Source: Plantago major
Lineage: Eukaryota; Streptophyta; Magnoliopsida; Lamiales; Plantaginaceae
Direction of reading: 5' to 3'
NCBI GenBank assembly: GCA_026545765.1
Contig: CM048840.1
Coordinates: 83,728,877-83,792,876 of the forward strand
Length of the DNA: 64,000 nucleotides
A program made the position numbers and the translations under genes. Position 1 is the stretch's first letter, and each line of letters begins with the position of its first letter. Below, one piece after another: positions 23,501-34,264 of the stretch. Under the pieces are notes generated by a model. The model made no database searches. It worked only from the letters and a program-made list of their open reading frames with translations, and was not told the DNA's origin.

Positions 23501-26159
23501 GTTGTGAGGCGGAGACTTGGAAGTCTGGTCCTCATCAACCTTTCTTTCTTGAACCTGAGAATTAACATTATCACAATACTTAGGAAATTTTATCAAGAAA
23601 ACTTTAAGTGACAAGTCAGATATCTGAGAGGTCAATTACCTCCATGGGAGGCTCAGATACTTGTCTCTCAGAGACTTGTGCAATCTCTGGAATCTTTTCT
23701 TGTGATGAAGGCCTTGATGCCTCATCAATTTCCATAGGTGCAGGGGATGTCGCAACTCTGTCCCCTTGCACTTCTACTTCTGAGTGAGCCTGTGAGTAGA
23801 AAGCATTGAATAATTTAGAGAAGATTTTAGTTAACCCAAGGTGAAGAATATTTATCATTGATTTTCATATACCTTCATCTTTGGAAGGCTCAATGATCTG
23901 TTCTTCAGAAACCTTGTCGGTTTCTGGGTTTTCTTCTGGCATTTCTGCCTTATCTTCCTCTTTCTCAGTTGGAGCCTGTTAGAAACATTTATTTTAAAGA
24001 TTAAGCACATAAACTTATAACTGAAGAAGTGTTATCTTAAGAATCCATTATTACCTGTGGCACAGGCTCAGATATCTTAAGAGGCGAGGTTGAGGGAACC
24101 TCCTTCTCAGTTTCTGAGGTAAGCTTTTCAGCTTCCTCTTGTTTTTGTGTTTCTAACTCAGCCTGTAACAAAGAAATTTCATGAGTAAGAAGATGTATAA
24201 GCATAAAAATTTTCACAAGATAAGAGTTAAACCGGTCAGCTACCTGAGTAGTTTCAGGCTGATTGGTCTCTGGAACTTGTGACCTTTCTATACTTTGGTC
24301 TTCTTGTCCCAAAGGCGTTTCTTTGCTTGAAGTTTCTGGTACTTCACACCTTTCCTGAGTATGCAACTCAGTTGCCTCCCCTGGTTGATCATTCTGAGTA
24401 GATGTCTCAGTTTGATCCCTCTCATTGAGTTGGGGAACCTGCTCTTTTGCAGGATTTTCTTCAGCATACTGCATTGCTGGTAATTCGAAATGGAGTTCAT
24501 TTACCATTTCATCAACCACTTGTGGCTATTGTGGTTGTTGTGTTTGTGGTTGTTGCGGTTGTCTGGAAGCAGAGGATTGATCAGTAGAATGCTCTTCCAG
24601 ATTTTTAGTTGTGGCATTTCCATCAGCATCTGCCAGCACTAAAATACCACTCATCAGGGCTTTTTGAAGTTGTGCGTAAGAAACATTCCTTGATGATGTG
24701 TTTGCACCAACAACCTTTGCTATAGGTTCAGCAACCTGTGGTGTAGGTTCTTCTTCAGATACCTTATCACCAGTTACTGTTACAGTAACCTTAGCCCTCT
24801 TTGTTCTTTCTAGGACTTGAGAGATGACTAGTTCATCATCTTCATCGTCAGAGCTCTCATCAGCATTAGGAACTGATTGGTCCATTACTCCTGTGGTTTC
24901 TGCAGATAGGGCTTGGTGTTTTTCACACTTTTGGCAGCATTTATGAGTTCATCAGCAAGGCTTTCTGCATTGGTCGCAACATTTCTGAAAGCACTTTCTC
25001 TTGCTGAGTCTACTTGTTCAGTAGTTGATAACTCTTTTGCAGCATTGATGATTTCATCTGCCTTTATCAGTTCATCGGCAATGCCTGCAGATATCTGAGA
25101 ATTGACAACCTCTTTGGGTGTGTCTTCTGATTTGCCAGCAGACTTCTTTCTTGAAGTTCTGGGCTTCTTGGTCGCAACCTTTTCTTCAGATACCTTTTCA
25201 GACTTTCTCTTCTTAGAACCTTTCTGAGACCTAGTAACCTTTTTCATCAAGTTTGTATACTCATATTTGTAGAGTAGGTTACTGTTGGCTATTTCAGCCG
25301 TCTCTCTGAGCTAAATGCCAAGCTTCTCCAGCAATTAGCATATCTTCAGACCATATCCTACTGTGGCCTTTGGATCAGCTAGTCCCTTGGCAATCTTAGG
25401 CTCGAAGCCTTGAACCTTCTTCACAAACTTCATGAAGGCGTACTTTCCCCAGTTAAAGGGGTTTTCCAGCCTTTTGTCTTGTTGATTCAGCAAGAACATC
25501 ATGATCCATCGTTCTTGGCTTATCTGGTCAGCACCTCCTTGTAGAACATCAAAGCATCTGTGAAGAATGCAAGCCAGTACATCCTAGTGAACCATCAGAT
25601 GTCTGGTTCGGATGTCAGCAAGCTTGAACTCAGTGGGTGTATCTGATTTTTCAAGATCACACGTCGCTGCTGATTCTTTAACACCTTCAAGGAGTTCATC
25701 ATCCTTGGTGTTTATTTCAAAATCCTTTCCAAGATTTTGAAACTCAAACAACTTACAGAAAGTTGTTAAGTCCAGAAGGATTTCCCTTCCTTGGACTGAG
25801 GTTTTGACAGACACTATTTCAGTGCCTTCAGAAACACAGGAAATAATCCTGGAGTTGTTGTAGAATTCCAACACATCGAGTGATGAAATTCCACTAGGGC
25901 GAGTAGATAGAAAGCCCTTGATTTGTGCCTTTTCAAGCATGTCAAGAATTAGCTTTCTGTCAGCTTGGTTCTCTATTCCAGCCGTAAGGTATTCCTCAAC
26001 CATGGCACCACCCCAAATCATTCTGTGATTTGAAGTCCAATGGTCAGGATTAAAATCTCCTACCAGTCGGTTGTTCACAATAACCAACTCTGGTGCTTGC
26101 TTTTCAGCAGTACCAGTGGAGGATTGAGATTTCAGTGTGGTTGAACTTTTAGGGGCCAT
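20524..26159 (-). CDS. Accessory gene of element C (unknown function, nuclear-type features)
   Basis: Starts at ATG 26,159 (MAPKSSTTLKSQSS). The N-terminal part (about 25,584-26,159) has the EFYNN...GREILLD layout of the plant-transposon-protein domain seen in many plant retroelements. Next come Lys/Arg clusters (about 25,130-25,245, KKRK and KKPR, resembling a nuclear localisation signal), a Gln/Pro run (24,525-24,560), Ser-Glu-rich modules (23,360-24,300) separated by intron-like gaps, a long stretch with coiled coils (22,440-22,660) and a C-terminal part (20,524-21,050). I see no signal peptide, membrane span or catalytic motif, so an envelope is unlikely. Element A has the same gene after pol. 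It is better preserved than the copy in A but may still carry a few breaks. Function unknown. Confidence 0.72.
23360..24245 (-). other. Run of five intron-like gaps in the accessory gene
   Basis: Five AT-rich stretches of 79-83 bp, each beginning GTA and ending in a pyrimidine tract plus CAG on the minus strand: about 23,360-23,438, 23,555-23,637, 23,788-23,870, 23,976-24,054 and 24,165-24,245. The segments between them are 110-160 bp. Four of the five begin with GCT and the fifth with GTTCAAG; several end near a VSEP-like motif. The layout suggests duplicated exon-plus-intron modules. Splicing is inferred from the borders only. Confidence 0.55.
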
Positions 26160-26375
26160 CTCTTTATTACTTCGATCATTTCGTCACTTATGGCTTCAAG
26201 GTGGAGCATCATGTTATTTTTTCATTTCTCGTAATTCTCTGGTTTGAGAATGGGTGCATCACTCACAGACATACCTGCACACTTAACACACAAATTAAAT
26301 AGTCCTCGAAAATGGACAAAGTTCCTTCACCTATCTGGGGATCTAGGTTCAGTGCAGAAGGCTTGTGAACCTCCT

Positions 26376-26387
26376 GCTCTGATACCA
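26376..26387 (-). other. Primer-binding site of element C (initiator tRNA-Met)
   Basis: TGGTATCAGAGC on the minus strand, two bases inside the right LTR. This makes the right LTR the 5' LTR and sets the orientation. Confidence 0.93.
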
Positions 26388-26389
26388 CT

Positions 26390-28134
26390 TGTTGGTCCAG
26401 ATAACGGCAAAGTAAAAGACTCGAGGGGGGGGGTGAATAGTCTTTTAAAACTTTTGTCGATAAAAACTATTTCTCAGATATCTGAATAGATATCTGATAC
26501 TTAGAATCAGAGCGCGGAAGACTTAATATAGATAAGTGCAGAAACAGTTAAAGTGTGTGTGTGTGTTGCTGAAATGTAAATACAGAAAGGTAAATAACAC
26601 AGCAAGTATAGTGGTATCTGGAGGTGGCGTAATCCTCCAACTAATCCACTTCGGTCTTCCAGAGACCTAGAATTCACTATAATAGATAATTGAGTTCTCC
26701 TTACAAAAATCCTATTCTAAGATTCCTTTAAGCAAATGGTTCCCAACCAAATGTTCCCCCTGAGTTGTTCCCCGGCTTTCACAGCCAAGTACTTCCTGTA
26801 CTCAGAAACCTTTTTGAGTTATTCCCTAGCTTCCCAAGCTAAGTACTTCCTATACTCAATAACCTTGGAGTTATTCCTTAGTTTCCCAAATCAAGTACTT
26901 CCTATACTCCGGTAACCTTGGAGTTATTCCCGATTTTCAAACTAAGTACTTCACATGCTCCACGATTATGGTGTTGGTTTTGGTTTGAGTTGTCAGATGA
27001 GCTTCTTTAATAACTTATTCAGTTATTCAGATAGCTATGTGAATCAAGTATACTTAATACACTTTTCAATGTATGGTATCTTGTTCTTTTTACTGACCCA
27101 TGTCTTAGATAAATGTTCAAGAGAATGAATCTCAGATACTTGATCTTTCATTTCAACTCTTTCACAGATAGTTGTGCTTGTTTAGGATCAAGACACTTAG
27201 AACTTCAGTGTTACTCAAGATCAAAAGCTTTGGTCGCAACAGAAAGCTTTGAGGATAAGTAAGTTGCTTTTAGAGAGTAAGATGTTCAGCGTTTTTATGC
27301 AGTTCAAGGTGTATCTTGTGTATCTCTTCAAGCAATCTAAGTGTTGATATTTATAGATGAATTTGAGTGCCGTTTGAATAGTATCCGTTAGGCTCAAATT
27401 CAAACTATTGATATCTGTGTATAGTACTGTAGCAGGTTTTGTCTTCTTCTTCAGAAGCTGCCGTTGCTTTTATTCAGACATCTCTGTCCGTGCATTAAAT
27501 GCATTGTACTATACTTTTTGTCCTGTAGTGCCAACGAAACTATGCTTTGTATCAGAGACTAGTGTTATCTGATTCTTTGCACGTCCTTATCTTCAATCTT
27601 CAGATACCACTTTTATTGAAACAACTTTGTTTGCAATATATATATTTCTTTTTCAGAAATGTGGTTAATGCTCAAGGTATCTGAGAATAGATATCTGTGG
27701 ACACTTTCCTTGTTTTCAAATAGGCCTTTTATTTCTCATATATCTCTTGTGACACAGTTTGTTTAAAACTATTCGTGTCTTCAAGATATCTAGCTAAGGT
27801 ATCTGAAAAACAGTTTCAGTAATCTTGTGCAGTTTCTTCAAGTCTTCAATGTCGTTGAGCTTGTTCTGCTTGGATGTCTTCTTCTTGGTCTTCTCTTCAT
27901 AAAATAAAAATTACATTTTGAGACATAACATCCTATACAAGATTAGCTAGACTATCATACTTAGTGAGTTTCCTCTTTTACAATGTTCAAGTGAACCAAG
28001 AGTACTAATCACCTTTCTGAGACTAAGATAAGTCATCATGTTGCTGATCAAAATCTAAATAGATATTTCTAACAAAATATCTAACAAATTTCCTAACAAA
28101 TTTCCCAACAAATTTCCCAACAAATTTCCCAACA
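26390..28134 (-). repeat. 5' LTR of element C
   Basis: 1,745 bp, TG...CA, with TATA box at 27,348-27,355, a poly-G (sense poly-C) run near 26,424, four AGATATCT words (26,476; 26,488; 27,689; 27,784) and the tandem TGTTGGGAAATT array at 28,062-28,134. GGCTC follows immediately. Confidence 0.94.
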
Positions 28135-29023
28135 GGCTCTTAAAGAGAAGGAGAAGGCTGATTCTTTGGTCGCAGCGCTCCAAAAGGAACTTGAAGAAAC
28201 AAAATCTGCCCTCAAAGATGCTAATGAAGAGGCCTCTATAAATCTCAACATGTCAAGGCAACTTCAAAAATCTTTCAAAGAAGTGCTTTGTCCCCTCAAA
28301 AGCGAGCTCTTGACGACTAGAGTCGAGGCGGTGCGATCGTTCATGTCTTCTCAGTCTTTCAAGTTTTTGAAGATGATGGCCTCGACTACAGAATATGCTT
28401 TGGGTTTCGATTGTGCAGTTGCTCAGCTGAAGAAAGCTAATAAGCTGAAGGATGACTTCAACTTCTCAGAAGATTTGGACTACGACGCCGATGAAGACAA
28501 GAAGCCTTTGCCTCCTCCTGATGAAACTAATGATACCATCCTTGTTGCAGAGGAGTTCTGGCCTTTAGTGGAACCTCCACCGGAGAGGCCCCTCGACATT
28601 GAAGCCGGGGAGGGCACTAGTTCTACCCTACCACCCTGCGCTAAGCTCATACCTCGCTATCCTTCGTGGCTCCCTACCGTGCTTGAGGCGATCAATCTTA
28701 CCCCTTCAGATCTACACGAAGGTGGCCTAAGCACAGAAAAAATAGCTGAGGTAGAGGCTTCATGGAGTTCTATTCGAGGCCTAGTTGTTGAGCCTTTCGT
28801 GTTGAAGGCGGATGATGTGGTGATTGTAAATGAGCCTTCGAGCCTTGATAACACTCTTTCACTTGAGATGCCTCGAAGGAGTGAGAAGAAGCCAAGTGAA
28901 GGGAATGACGTAGATTCTTCTTCTTCATCATCAAATGATAACGGGTCGTCAGAAAGCTCTGGGGAGGAACAAGGAGATAAGGGCCAGCAGAAGGGCGAGC
29001 ATGAAAATCTCGTCATTGACTGA

Positions 29024-29913
29024 AGACTGACCGAGGCTTGTCTCGGCTTATTTTGAGTTGTAAACTTTTGCTAACTTTTGGATTGCATAATATGTTGTCG
29101 AACCTCATATCTAGAACGCTTTAGCTTTTAGGAGCTTCTTTTTTCAAGCTGGTTCTAAAGATAACTCGAGGAGTGTAGCTCTCTTTTGTAACTTGAGCTA
29201 TCTCGGAGAACCTCATCCAATTATTTGTTCAAAGCTTATGCATGCTCTTTTAGTTGTCTGTTGCTTCGACCAATATATACATATTGCTTCGACCATATGC
29301 TTATTCACGCGGTCTTAGAACTATACTGAAGGGATGCGCCTCGAAGCCTGCCAGAGGCTTATGGATGATTGTTGTTTAAAATTCTACAGTGATTTTTCAT
29401 GTAGGAGAGGGTCATAAGTCATAACCGCATCGCCCTAAGCTTCCCGAAAGAGATAATTTGTTAAATTATTTACTGAGTACTAAGTGGGGATTTTGCGGGA
29501 AGTTTCTCTAAAAGAGAGCTTGTTTCCTGGATTAAGGCACGCTTTAAACTTAGCAACGTTAAGGGGGATTCCTAGAATGAAGGGTTAAGATTTATTCTTA
29601 TTTGCATATTGGCGTCCCAATATGCTTTGAATAAGATCCTGAACACTATCTTATGAATCGCTCGCATTTATAACAAGATGGTTGTTCATTTCTATTGAGG
29701 GAATTATTCGCATTTTCAGAGGACAATGTAAGCATAGAACATTATAAGGAGCCATTGAATATCATAAGAACAAAGGACAAGTGCATAATAGCAAAATAAG
29801 GATGTATTCTTGCAAGTCTTAATATTATGAAAATAACACATGTTGCGAGCGTTAACAGAGCAAAACAAAATAATAGCTTCAAGTGCACCTGTAGTGATGG
29901 AGGTGTATGCTTT
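29024..29913. other. Non-coding stretch of the Tat-like element
   Basis: About 0.9 kb between the end of the antisense gene (plus) and the end of integrase (minus), so the two genes converge here. No reading frame, repeat or RNA gene was recognised. It should hold both transcripts' 3' untranslated parts. Confidence 0.6.
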
Positions 29914-32900
29914 TCAAGAGTAAAATCGCTGCAAGTTGCGTGAATTCCAGGTGCGCTTCAACACCTTTCCATGCAAGTCTTGAAGCTCATAACTTCCATT
30001 GGCACTTGCTCTCTTTACTCGATATGGTCCTTCCCAATTAGGTTCTAGCTTGCCCGTAGGCTTAAGAATGTCAGCCCTTCGAAGAACCAGATCTCCTACT
30101 TGGATGTCCTTTGTCTTGACATTCTTGTTATAGGCTTGAGTCATCCTGGATTGGTATTGGAAAGTACGAGCGAGGGCGGAGCTTCGTACAGAGTCCAACA
30201 TGTTGAGGTCATAGACCCTTTGTTGATGGTTGTCTGCCAAGTTATAACGTTGGATCCTAAGTGTTTCCACTGCGATTTCCGAGGGGATCACCGCCTCGGA
30301 GCGATAGACAAGGCAAAAAGGTTTTTCTTGTGTTGCTGTCCTAGCAGTTGTGCGGTATGCCCACAACACTCCTTGAAGCTCATCTACCCATGCAATCTTT
30401 GCTTCTCCTAAGTGTCTTTCCAAATTTTTCACTATAGTGCGGTTGGAGACCTCTGTCTATCCGTTAGCTTGAGGGTATCCTACCAAAGTGAAGCACTGCT
30501 TGATCTTGAACTCCTTGCACCAGGCCTTCATTTTTTCACCTGAAAATTGGCGACCATTATCCGCGACCAAGATACAGGGAAGGCCGAACCGGCAGATGAT
30601 ATTCTTCCAAATAAAATCCATTACTTGTTTCTCCGATATGCAAGATAGCGCTTCCGCCTCGATCCATTTGGAAAAGTACTCCACTACAACAATGAGGAAC
30701 CGCTTTTGACCTACTTCAGTGGGAAGAGGTCCAACAAGGTCAAGGCCCCATTGATCGAAGGGGCATCCAATGGTCGAAGGGATAAGGGGTATGTTAGGTT
30801 GTCTCGGAATGTTAGCATACTTTTGGCACTCTAAACATTTCCTAGTCTATTCAGGTGCATCCCTCTTCAAGTCGGGCCAATAGTATCCTTGTCTCAACAC
30901 CTTCTGTGCTAAAGTTCTTCCTTCTGAGTGGTTTTCGTAACTTCCTAGATGTATCTCTTGAAGAACTTCCTCGGCTTTCGTAGGGCCTAAACATCGAAGG
31001 TCTGGTCCATCTCCGAAAGACCGCTTGTAGAGATTACCACTTGCCCAGTAGAAGTGAGGTGCACGTTGCTTTAGCCTGCGAGCATCGACCCTGTCTGTTG
31101 GTAAGATCCCATCTCTCAGAAAACGAACTAAATCATGCATCCAATTATCACTTATTGATACACTTGCTATCACAACCTGCTTAGAAGACTGATTGATGAT
31201 GGGTGTATTGGAAGTCATTAGGACTATACTTCTGGTGTCAATGGCCCGTGAAGCCGTCGCGAAATTTGCTAGCGCGTTTGCAACGTCGTTCACATTGCGG
31301 GAGATTTGAGTTATCGTGAACTCCTCAAAATCTGTTGCGGCATGTTTGAGCTTGCCAAGTACTTAATCATCGTGGCCCCTTTCGCTTCAAATTCTCCATT
31401 AAAGTGCTTGCTCACAAGTTGCGAATCTGTAAAGATAGAGATCTTCTTTGCCATAACGCTTTTGGCCATTGACATGCCAGCGAGCACCGCCTCATACTAA
31501 GCCTCGTTATTAGTAACTTTAAAGCCCAAACGAATGGCATATTCCATATTGGCTCCCTTTGGACTACGAAGGTGGATACCGACTCTGCCCCGACCATTTG
31601 AAGAAGATCCATCAACCCTTATTTCCCATAAATCACTTGGTGGTTGGTTTTCGAGGACCTCGTCTTGTTTTATAGGTCCTTCGAGGATTGCAAAAACAAG
31701 AGGATCCCGCAAACACTTTGTGCTTCGATTTGTTGTCGCTTCGATGTCCATTGCCTGATGATCTTCCACAATCACAGGGGGGTCCATTCCTTTGCAGTTG
31801 TCATCTTTTACTAAATCTACCATTTGTTGATCTATGATACTTGGTAGAGAAGGGGGTGATATAGTTGAGATAGCAAATATTGTTGCGGGTCGTGTTTCTG
31901 TCGGAGGTGGAGGATGACATAGTAAGAAGTCAGCTACAACTTGTGCCTTTTTAGCTGAGGGGGCTTGAAATTCAATGGAATGCTCACCAAGCTCTAATGA
32001 CCACTTAGCTAGTCGGCTTGAAATATCCAGTTTACTTAAGATTTGTCGAAGTGGTTGGGCGGTTATAACGACTATGGTGTGTGACTGGAAGTAAGGCTTC
32101 AACTTTTGCACCGTATTAACAAGGCTTAGAGCATATTTTTCTATCTCTAAGTAATTAACTTCCGAGGCACTAAGGACTCTACTCAAGTAATAAACATGAA
32201 GTTGTTCATTTCCATTGATGCGAATAAGTACAGAGCTTATAGAGTGCGGAGAAATAGCTAAGTACAAGTAGAGGGGCTCACCGACTATAGGTTTAGCCAA
32301 AAGGGGAGGGTTCGTCAAATAAGTCTTCAGTGCCTCGAAGGCTTGTTTGCACTCCGTAGTCCATTCAAACTTGAAGCCTTTGCGGAGCACTTTGAAGAAG
32401 GGTAAATTCTTTTCTGCGCTGCAAGATATGAAGCGGCTTAGGGAGATGATCTTCCCCACAAGTTGTTGGGCTTCCCCCAATGTCCTAGGATGTCCCATGC
32501 CGAGGATGGCCTTAATCTTCTCAGGATTTATTTCAATCCCTCTTTCCGTCACCATGTAGTTGAGAAACTTGCCCCCCTCAACCCCGAAGGTGCACTTCGA
32601 AGGGTTAAGCTTCATTCCATATTTGCGTAGAGTACGGAAGAATTTTATCAAATTTTGGAAACGTTGATCTTCTTCTTTGATTTTTACGAGCATGTCGTCG
32701 ACATACACCTCCATAGTCTTGCCTATCTCTTCTTGAAATATGCGGTTGACCAAGCGCTGGTAAGTTGCTCCTGCATTCCTCAATCCGAAGGGCATCACCT
32801 TGAAGCAGTAGACACCCCGGCTGTAATGAAGGAGGTTTTTTCGATGTCTTCTGGTGCCAAGCGAATTTGATAGAAGCCCTGGAATGCATCCATGAAGCTT

Positions 32901-34072
32901 TGTAGTGCACATCATGCGGTAGAGTCTGCAAGTTGGTCTATTCGAGGCAAGGGGTAGGGGTCCTTCGGGCAAAATTTGTTAAGGCCCGTGAAGTCATTGC
33001 ACATTCTCCACTTCCCCGGGCCCTTTTCTACCAAAACAACATTGCAGAGCCAATCTGAAAATTGGACCTCCTCAATATGTCCCGCTGCAAGAAGGCGATC
33101 AACCTCTTCCTTGATAATCTTGTTCTGTTCTTCGCCCCTAGGGCGATACTTTTGTCACACCGGTCTTGCACTTGGATCGACTCTAAGGGTGTGCATCATG
33201 ACTTGAGGGTCAATTCCTATCAAATCTTCTGTTCCCCAAGCAAACACATCTGCATTAGCTCTTAGAAATTGATGTGAGTTTTGCTTCTGTTGCAACACTC
33301 ATATTTGTGCCGATGCGGGTAACCTTTGCGGGTTCCCCTGGGACTAACTCGATCTCTCAAAGGGGTTCTCGAGCTGCCAATCTTGGTCCTTCATAAAATT
33401 GCCTCTTCACTTCTATGGGCTTCTTGCATGGGGGGGGGGGGGGGGGATCCCGAGATCATGAAGCAATGCCTCTTTTTCTGGCGTTGGTCATCTAAGCTTG
33501 GATGAGAGCCGTGTGCTAGGCGTTGAGTCGACATCCTTCGCGTTGAGAGGGAGTAACATTCCCATGCCTCCCTTCATTCCCACACCATGAGGAGTTGGAA
33601 ACTTAACCCTGTAGTGACATGTTGAGGATATAGCTCGAAACTTGTTGAGGGCAGGTCTCCCTATGATTATATTGTAGTCGTAGGGGCTCATATCGACTAC
33701 CAAGAATTTCACCTGGTGAGTGACCCTTTGAGGCCTTTTCCCCATCGACATCGTCAAATAAATTGATCCCATCGGCACTATCTCATGACCTCCAAATCCA
33801 ATCAAGGATGTAACTACGTTTTGCATACCCTCGGGCTTCAATTCCATTTTTTCTTGAGTAGTGCTGAATATTTTATTCGTGGCGCTTCCTGTATCAATCA
33901 ACACTTTGGCCACGTCAAATCCAGCTATCTCCATGTTAATGACCAGAGGGACGTCTGCATCTTCAACTTGCCCTTCCCCGGGAATATAAGGCAGAAGTTC
34001 GGAGTCATCAAATGAGAGAACGTTGGTCTTGGGTTGTATCGAGAATATGCCTGCTTTGGTGTAATGTGCCAA
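29914..34072 (-). pseudogene. pol region of the Tat-like gypsy element
   Basis: Protease with an IDTGSA active-site motif (about 33,860-33,920). Reverse transcriptase with VYVDDMLVK (about 32,680-32,710), preceded by the CFKVMPFGLRNAGATYQ block. RNase H follows (about 31,930-32,350), then a second, plant/archaeal-type RNase H domain beginning IRVDGSSS (about 31,300-31,610), typical of the Tat clade. The integrase core includes FGLPCILVADNGRQF (about 30,460-30,840), and the C-terminal part includes GDLVLRRA and GPYRV (29,914-30,120). The order protease-RT-RNase H-integrase is gypsy. Several breaks are present. A run of 17 G lies at 33,430-33,446. Confidence 0.9.
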
Positions 34073-34264
34073 ATTTCTGCCAGTTCTTTCTCGAGCATTG
34101 CGGCTATCTCCTCCCGCAGGTCCTTCGGCGATAGCGTTGATCCGAGGCTTAGGCCTATCATCTTCCTCGTACCTGTCATCTATTGGTCGAGGAGGTGGGA
34201 TTTGGGATAGAGGCGCTGCTCTTTGACCTTGATAATTTTTTCTTTGTCGAGGGGGTGGTCGGTA

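Larger units (their letters stand above)
18391..28134 (-). mobile_element. Element C: pol-less Sirevirus-like copia element carrying the accessory gene
   Basis: Complete between two LTRs (18,391-20,141 and 26,390-28,134) with a 5-bp target duplication GGCTC (18,386-18,390 and 28,135-28,139), a polypurine tract and a tRNA-Met primer site. Inside there is only a short remnant of the gag start (about 26,170-26,272) followed by the accessory gene. There is no protease, integrase, reverse transcriptase or RNase H, so it must have moved using enzymes from a relative such as element A. By eye the LTRs differ at roughly 30-40 places over 1.75 kb (about 2%), so it is young: of the order of a million years or less at commonly used plant rates. 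Confidence 0.93.
17832..29023 (+). pseudogene. Antisense accessory gene of the Tat-like element, split by element C
   Basis: Plus-strand coding sequence in two parts (17,832-18,390 and 28,140-29,023) either side of element C. The first part has a basic, charged stretch and a 74-bp GT-AG intron-like gap (18,167-18,240). Then follow a leucine/glutamate-rich coiled coil (from about 18,250, continuing at 28,150-28,300) and an acidic C-terminus with a Ser run and SSESSGEEQGDKG before the TGA at 29,021. Tat-clade elements such as Grande are known to carry an antisense frame between pol and the 3' LTR; the coiled coil resembles plant proteins called putative gypsy-type transposon proteins. Its role is unknown. 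It is disrupted by the nested element. Confidence 0.7.

Noticed and set aside
28657-29016. 119-codon minus-strand frame
   Set aside because: Reverse complement of the acidic, Ser-rich tail of the antisense gene. Composition is explained by the plus-strand codons.
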